NCBI RefSeq assembly: GCF_014642275.1
Contig: NZ_BMIM01000008.1
Location: forward strand, 60,956 to 124,955
Length of the DNA: 64,000 nt
Origin: Flavobacterium lutivivi
Lineage (GTDB): Bacteria; Bacteroidota; Bacteroidia; Flavobacteriales; Flavobacteriaceae
Reading direction: 5' to 3'
Positions 61,332 to 64,000 of this stretch are shown piece by piece. Both the position numbers and the translations under genes were made by a program. Below the pieces are notes generated by a model, which saw only the letters and a list, made by a program, of their open reading frames with translations, made no database searches and had not been told where the DNA came from. The first letter of the stretch is position 1, and each line of letters opens with the position of its first letter.

Positions 61332-62276
61332 TTATTGGAATACATTAACTCGTTCGTTAATCAAGCTTTTATATTCTTTCTTTTTTTCTTCAGTTAAAAA
61401 TGAAATATCAATTAATTTTTCAGCATTTGGCAGCCATTTGTTTAGTTTTTTATACACAAAATTAATTTGTTTGTCATTTAAACCAAGAAGATTTCCGAAA
61501 CGGTCAAAATAAGTTTTGGTAAAATTTTTCTTTTTTCCACCAAGAAGCAATGCTGTTTCTTCATCATCTTTTGGCATAATGATTTTCACATTAATCAAGT
61601 CATAGGCAGGCGATAAAATCCACCCATAATTTGATAAATACATCGAAAAGTTTTTTAGATGCATGTCATTATTATGGATAATGAAATTAAAAATGCTCAA
61701 CTCAAAAAATCGTAATTTGTCCAATAATTCATTAACAGACAAATGACCAATAGTTTTGCCTACTTGTTCCATCGTTCCTTTGTACTTGTCCTCTAATTCT
61801 AGAATTTGAAGAAAATCAATCATGTGTATTTTTCGATTTTCAGAAGTTCTATCTATCCGTTTTGTTATATAGCATAGTTCTCCTGAAGCAAGCCTAATCA
61901 TATTTGATGGAACCGTTTCAATTTTGAATAATTCAGCCAGTTTCATTGACAGATGTTCGTTTTCTGGCATTTGCTCATAGGCTAAGTTTTGAGGTTTTAG
62001 TATATAATTCCCATCCAAAGCATCCATTATGGTTAATCTGCCGTTATGGCCATCATTAATTTCGGATTGAATGAAACTCAAGGATAATTTTGGTTGTACA
62101 CCAGGAATAGTTATTGATAATTCTACCGTTTTCTTGGCAAGTTCTGCCATTTCGTTCAAACTATAAGGTAACAAAGGAGCTATTTCAGTTCCAAAAAATG
62201 TTTTATTACACCTAGAGTGGTAATCACTTTTGTTTTCAGGCTCTAGTTCTTGATAGCAATATAAGCATCTATTCAT
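61332..62276 (-). CDS. hipT: HipT-like Ser/Thr kinase toxin with zinc ribbon
   Basis: A HipA-type kinase lacking the N-terminal subdomain. Residues 4-23 hold Cys4, Cys7, His20 and Cys23, a probable zinc ribbon. The P-loop is TIPGVQPKLSL (56-66), the ATP lysine is in YILKPQ, the catalytic loop is IIHNNDMHLKNFS, and the metal aspartate is in LSPAYDLINV. At 314 residues it is close to E. coli HipT (about 335), not HipA (440). It overlaps hipS by 8 bp. It presumably phosphorylates a translation component such as an aminoacyl-tRNA synthetase; the target is unknown. Confidence 0.85.
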   Translation of the reverse strand: MNRCLYCYQELEPENKSDYHSRCNKTFFGTEIAPLLPYSLNEMAELAKKTVELSITIPGVQPKLSLSFIQSEINDGHNGRLTIMDALDGNYILKPQNLAYEQMPENEHLSMKLAELFKIETVPSNMIRLASGELCYITKRIDRTSENRKIHMIDFLQILELEDKYKGTMEQVGKTIGHLSVNELLDKLRFFELSIFNFIIHNNDMHLKNFSMYLSNYGWILSPAYDLINVKIIMPKDDEETALLLGGKKKNFTKTYFDRFGNLLGLNDKQINFVYKKLNKWLPNAEKLIDISFLTEEKKKEYKSLINERVNVFQ

Positions 62277-62604
62277 TTTCTTTGTTTATTATTGGATGAA
62301 TACTTACTGCTCCAATTGTATTTTGACAACAAGCTAATAAAAGTCCCATTCTGTCATTTTTATTAATTTTCCAACTATCTGAAGCTATGTTTAACAACCA
62401 TCCTTCGGGTATCAATCCATCAAAAAATGAGAATAACTTTTTGCTTTTATACGATAGTTTTCTTACTGGCATGTTGAAGGTTATAAAATCACTTGGGTGA
62501 TTTTCAATATAGTAGTCATTGTACTGAAACTCATACTCACCAGTTTCTAATTCGCTTAGTTGACCTGCAATTATATTGTTATATTTTACAATGGCTTGTC
62601 TCAT
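62269..62604 (-). CDS. hipS: HipS-like antitoxin (HipA N-terminal domain)
   Basis: A 111-residue stand-alone HipA N-terminal subdomain: QAIVKYNNIIAGQLSE, FITFNMPVRKLSYKSKKLFSFFDGLIPEGWLL (with Trp69) and NDRMGLLLACCQNTIGAVSI. In the HipBST system of enteropathogenic E. coli the equivalent small HipS, not HipB, neutralises the toxin. It is 1 bp after hipB and overlaps hipT by 8 bp, so the three are translated together. Confidence 0.83.
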   Translation of the reverse strand: MRQAIVKYNNIIAGQLSELETGEYEFQYNDYYIENHPSDFITFNMPVRKLSYKSKKLFSFFDGLIPEGWLLNIASDSWKINKNDRMGLLLACCQNTIGAVSIHPIINKENE

Positions 62605-62605
62605 T

Positions 62606-62803
62606 TTATTTATCTTCTATTGGTCCAACGGTATGTCCAAACATTTTTAAAACTTGATTTACCTTAGAAAGGCTTAAGTTATCTTTGCCTTGTTCAATTT
62701 TTCTAATTACTGTTAAAGCTACACCAGCTTTCATCGCAAACTCTTCTTGTGTTAGTCCTGCAAGTTTGCGTCTTTTCTTTACAAAATCTGAAATCAAATT
62801 CAT
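62606..62803 (-). CDS. hipB: HipB-like XRE-family repressor
   Basis: A 65-residue Cro/C1-type helix-turn-helix (LISDFVKKRRKLAGLTQEEFAMKAGVALTVIRKIEQGKDNLSLSKVNQVLKMFG). It is shorter than E. coli HipB (88) and lacks a C-terminal strand. It is first in a three-gene operon and probably binds the three dyads at 62807-62905 to autoregulate; the first dyad begins 3 bp before its ATG. Confidence 0.88.
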   Translation of the reverse strand: MNLISDFVKKRRKLAGLTQEEFAMKAGVALTVIRKIEQGKDNLSLSKVNQVLKMFGHTVGPIEDK

Positions 62804-62806
62804 CTT

Positions 62807-62824
62807 TATATGCTTTTGAATATA
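62807..62824. promoter_or_regulatory. hip operator O1
   Basis: TATAT-gcttttga-ATATA, a dyad with 8-bp spacer, starts 3 bp upstream of the hipB ATG. O2 and O3 share the architecture at 41- and 40-bp steps. Confidence 0.7.
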
Positions 62825-62847
62825 AAAATAGTAAAAAAATATTAAAT

Positions 62848-62865
62848 TATATGTTTTTGGATATA
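62848..62865. promoter_or_regulatory. hip operator O2
   Basis: TATAT-gtttttgg-ATATA, 41 bp from O1, with the same 8-bp spacer length and GnTTTT core. Confidence 0.7.
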
Positions 62866-62887
62866 AAAATATAAAATAAAATAAAAT

Positions 62888-62905
62888 TATATGCTTTTAG
62901 ATATA
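62888..62905. promoter_or_regulatory. hip operator O3
   Basis: TATAT-gcttttag-ATATA, 40 bp from O2. The three operators span the whole presumed promoter. Confidence 0.7.
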
Positions 62906-62964
62906 AAATGACGTGGTTGTTTTTATAAAAACGCTGTGTTCACTTTTTACTACTAATTGTATTC

Positions 62965-63319
62965 TTACCATTTTCTTAATTGGATATCTTCATATCTTTC
63001 CTTTAGCGTTTTATTTTAGAGTAATGTGGATAATCTTCTAGTTTATATTTTCTAGATAAGGGTAAATAACGAAAACTTGCTCAGCTTAAATATCAATGTC
63101 AGACTCGTTTCTATTTCACGAAGGGTTACTAGTTCTGGTAAAATTATATCTGCTATAGTTTTATTTTGATTGTAATCTTTACAATTCTTAGCAAAAGAAG
63201 TTTTTATTGGCCCATTGAGCACAGATTGAAAACACTTTTTTTATAGAAAACTCAAAAGAATGATTTAGGCTTTTTATCCCATAACAATTTTCAAATTTAA
63301 TTTTTAATGTTGTAATCAT
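62965..63319 (-). pseudogene. Decayed N-terminal part of an AAA/SMC-like ATPase
   Basis: An ATG at 63317-63319 opens MITTLKIKFENCYGIKSLNH and continues FEFSIKKVFSICA before a frameshift near 63220. A second frame carries the degenerate Walker A NGPIKTSFAK and TIADIILPELVTLREIE. A third has EQVFVIYPYLEN, and a fourth STLL-stop-NKTLKERYEDIQ. Read together they follow the N-terminus of Bacteroidota ATP-binding proteins with an APNGxxKTSFAK P-loop. At least three frameshifts and several stops show decay, and the rest of the gene is missing beyond about 62965, next to the hip operators. Confidence 0.6.
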
Positions 63320-63331
63320 TTTTATGGTTAT

Positions 63332-64000
63332 TTATATGACGACACATCTACCAGCTAAAATGTCGGGTTCTAACTGTTTGTATTTTTTTTCAATTATTTT
63401 ACCGTCAGTGTACTTGACTTTTATTCTATCATTCCTTCCATACTTTTTTGTACTTACGACTGGATTTGTTACAGAAAAAGACATTTTTATTTGAGTTAAC
63501 TGACTAGATATTGATTTTAGACCAGCTTCATCTATCATTGATATTTTCTTACCATTAGAATTACTAATCAACTCCAAAGCTATATCAGCATATTTAAAGG
63601 TATTATCTCTATCATGGATTGTAAAGTAAAGATTTGAATACCAGTAATATATAATGACAGATTCAAGTTTTAAATTTTCATCCTCACTGTATTCTATTTT
63701 GTCACTTATTATTCTACATAATTTTAGTGCCTCGGGAATATTTTTTCTGTCGGAGTTATGTTTTATGTATATTGCAAAAACATAAATATCATTATTGCTT
63801 ACGGAATTTGCTTTTGCGAAGAGAGAGGAATACTTGTTAAAAATATTTAAATAACTATTTGGATTTTTATAGTTTATAATTAAAATGTCTCTGTATATAA
63901 TCAATAATAAATTAGTTTCAATCTTATTTGAAAATTCAATCAAATAGTTAAGTAAATCAGATTGATTATTACTGGAAATCAAACTTGTTCTATAAATTAT
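63332..64000 (-). CDS. Unknown helical-repeat protein, 5' end beyond the window
   Basis: The frame is open to the right edge (IIYRTSLISSNNQ precedes the first possible TTG at 63982), so the gene is probably cut by the window end. About 150 residues look like TPR-like helices (IPEALKLCRIISDKIEYSEDENLKLESVIIYYWYSNLYF, FKYADIALELISN). The C-terminus (YGRNDRIKVKYTDGKIIEKKYKQLEPDILAGRCVVI) looks like a small beta-domain of the kind found at C-termini of some Bacteroidota proteins; I cannot name it. It lies 12 bp upstream of the ATPase pseudogene, same strand. The function is unknown. Confidence 0.7.
   Translation of the reverse strand: MIYRTSLISSNNQSDLLNYLIEFSNKIETNLLLIIYRDILIINYKNPNSYLNIFNKYSSLFAKANSVSNNDIYVFAIYIKHNSDRKNIPEALKLCRIISDKIEYSEDENLKLESVIIYYWYSNLYFTIHDRDNTFKYADIALELISNSNGKKISMIDEAGLKSISSQLTQIKMSFSVTNPVVSTKKYGRNDRIKVKYTDGKIIEKKYKQLEPDILAGRCVVI

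Noticed and set aside
62804-62910. CRISPR-like array in the AT-rich hip leader
   Set aside because: The three 18-bp units are short dyads with low-complexity spacers of 22-23 bp; they fit operators, with no cas genes in the window.
63052-63240. Remnant of an HsdS specificity subunit
   Set aside because: LPELVTLREIE first suggested an HsdS C-terminus, but the pieces upstream and downstream (FENCYGIK, KTSFAK, ERYEDI) fit an ATPase N-terminus in order, which explains more of the sequence.

Overview
The window is AT-rich DNA from a member of the Bacteroidota, most likely a Flavobacterium or close relative. Three things support this: type IX secretion (T9SS) sorting tails on two secreted proteins, promoters of the Bacteroidota form TTG-N18-21-TAnnTTTG with no Shine-Dalgarno sites, and housekeeping clusters typical of Flavobacteriaceae. 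Two tRNA genes (Ser-UGA, Tyr-GUA) are present. I see no rRNA, CRISPR array, insertion sequence or prophage.

Layout. 1-7.4 kb: tRNA-Ser, then a leftward envelope/cell-division operon (tpx, dgkA, ftsK, lolA, an LptF/LptG permease, ribB). 7.5-10.1 kb: arsenic-resistance operon. 10.1-15.1 kb: lpdA, pckA and an AspT/YidE-type transporter. 15.1-21.2 kb: an Lrp regulator divergent from a methionine gamma-lyase-like enzyme, an amino-acid permease, and a peroxiredoxin-thioredoxin unit. 21.2-29.4 kb: a DUF4349 lipoprotein, pabB-tilS-dsbD, and a surface lipoprotein. 29.5-36.1 kb: uvrD, tsaC, an OmpA lipoprotein, a glycosyltransferase, a small nuclease-like protein and holA. 36.1-39.5 kb: an accessory signalling locus (LuxR-type response regulator, histidine kinase, multi-pass membrane protein, Cys-rich secreted protein) with a cluster of palindromes and a candidate structured RNA. 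39.5-43.6 kb: persulfide/sulfur module and an M13 peptidase. 43.6-49.2 kb: phospholipid operon (cdsA, psd, ACBP, SOD lipoprotein) and rsfS-ftsH. 49.2-59.1 kb: birA, a DUF1800/DUF1501 operon, class V aminotransferase, rhomboid protease, SIMPL protein, T9SS protein, tRNA-Tyr and a TlpA-like lipoprotein. 59.3-61.3 kb: secreted endonuclease I. 61.3-64 kb: accessory end with a tripartite HipB-HipS-HipT-like toxin-antitoxin system, its operator array, a decayed ATPase gene and a partial unknown gene.

The most unusual items are (i) the TAGGG-N4-CCCTA palindromes at 38914-39026 beside the two-component locus, (ii) a roughly 90-nt potential three-way-junction RNA at 39332-39421, (iii) the split HipA (HipBST-like) system with a zinc-ribbon toxin and three regularly spaced operators, (iv) a multiply frameshifted remnant of an AAA-type ATPase at about 62965-63319, and (v) two genes whose best promoter ends only 3-4 bases before the ATG, suggesting leaderless mRNAs.

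Starts were moved from the longest reading frame where a signal peptide, a neighbouring stop codon or a promoter element gave a better choice. All family names come from reading motifs, not from database searches.
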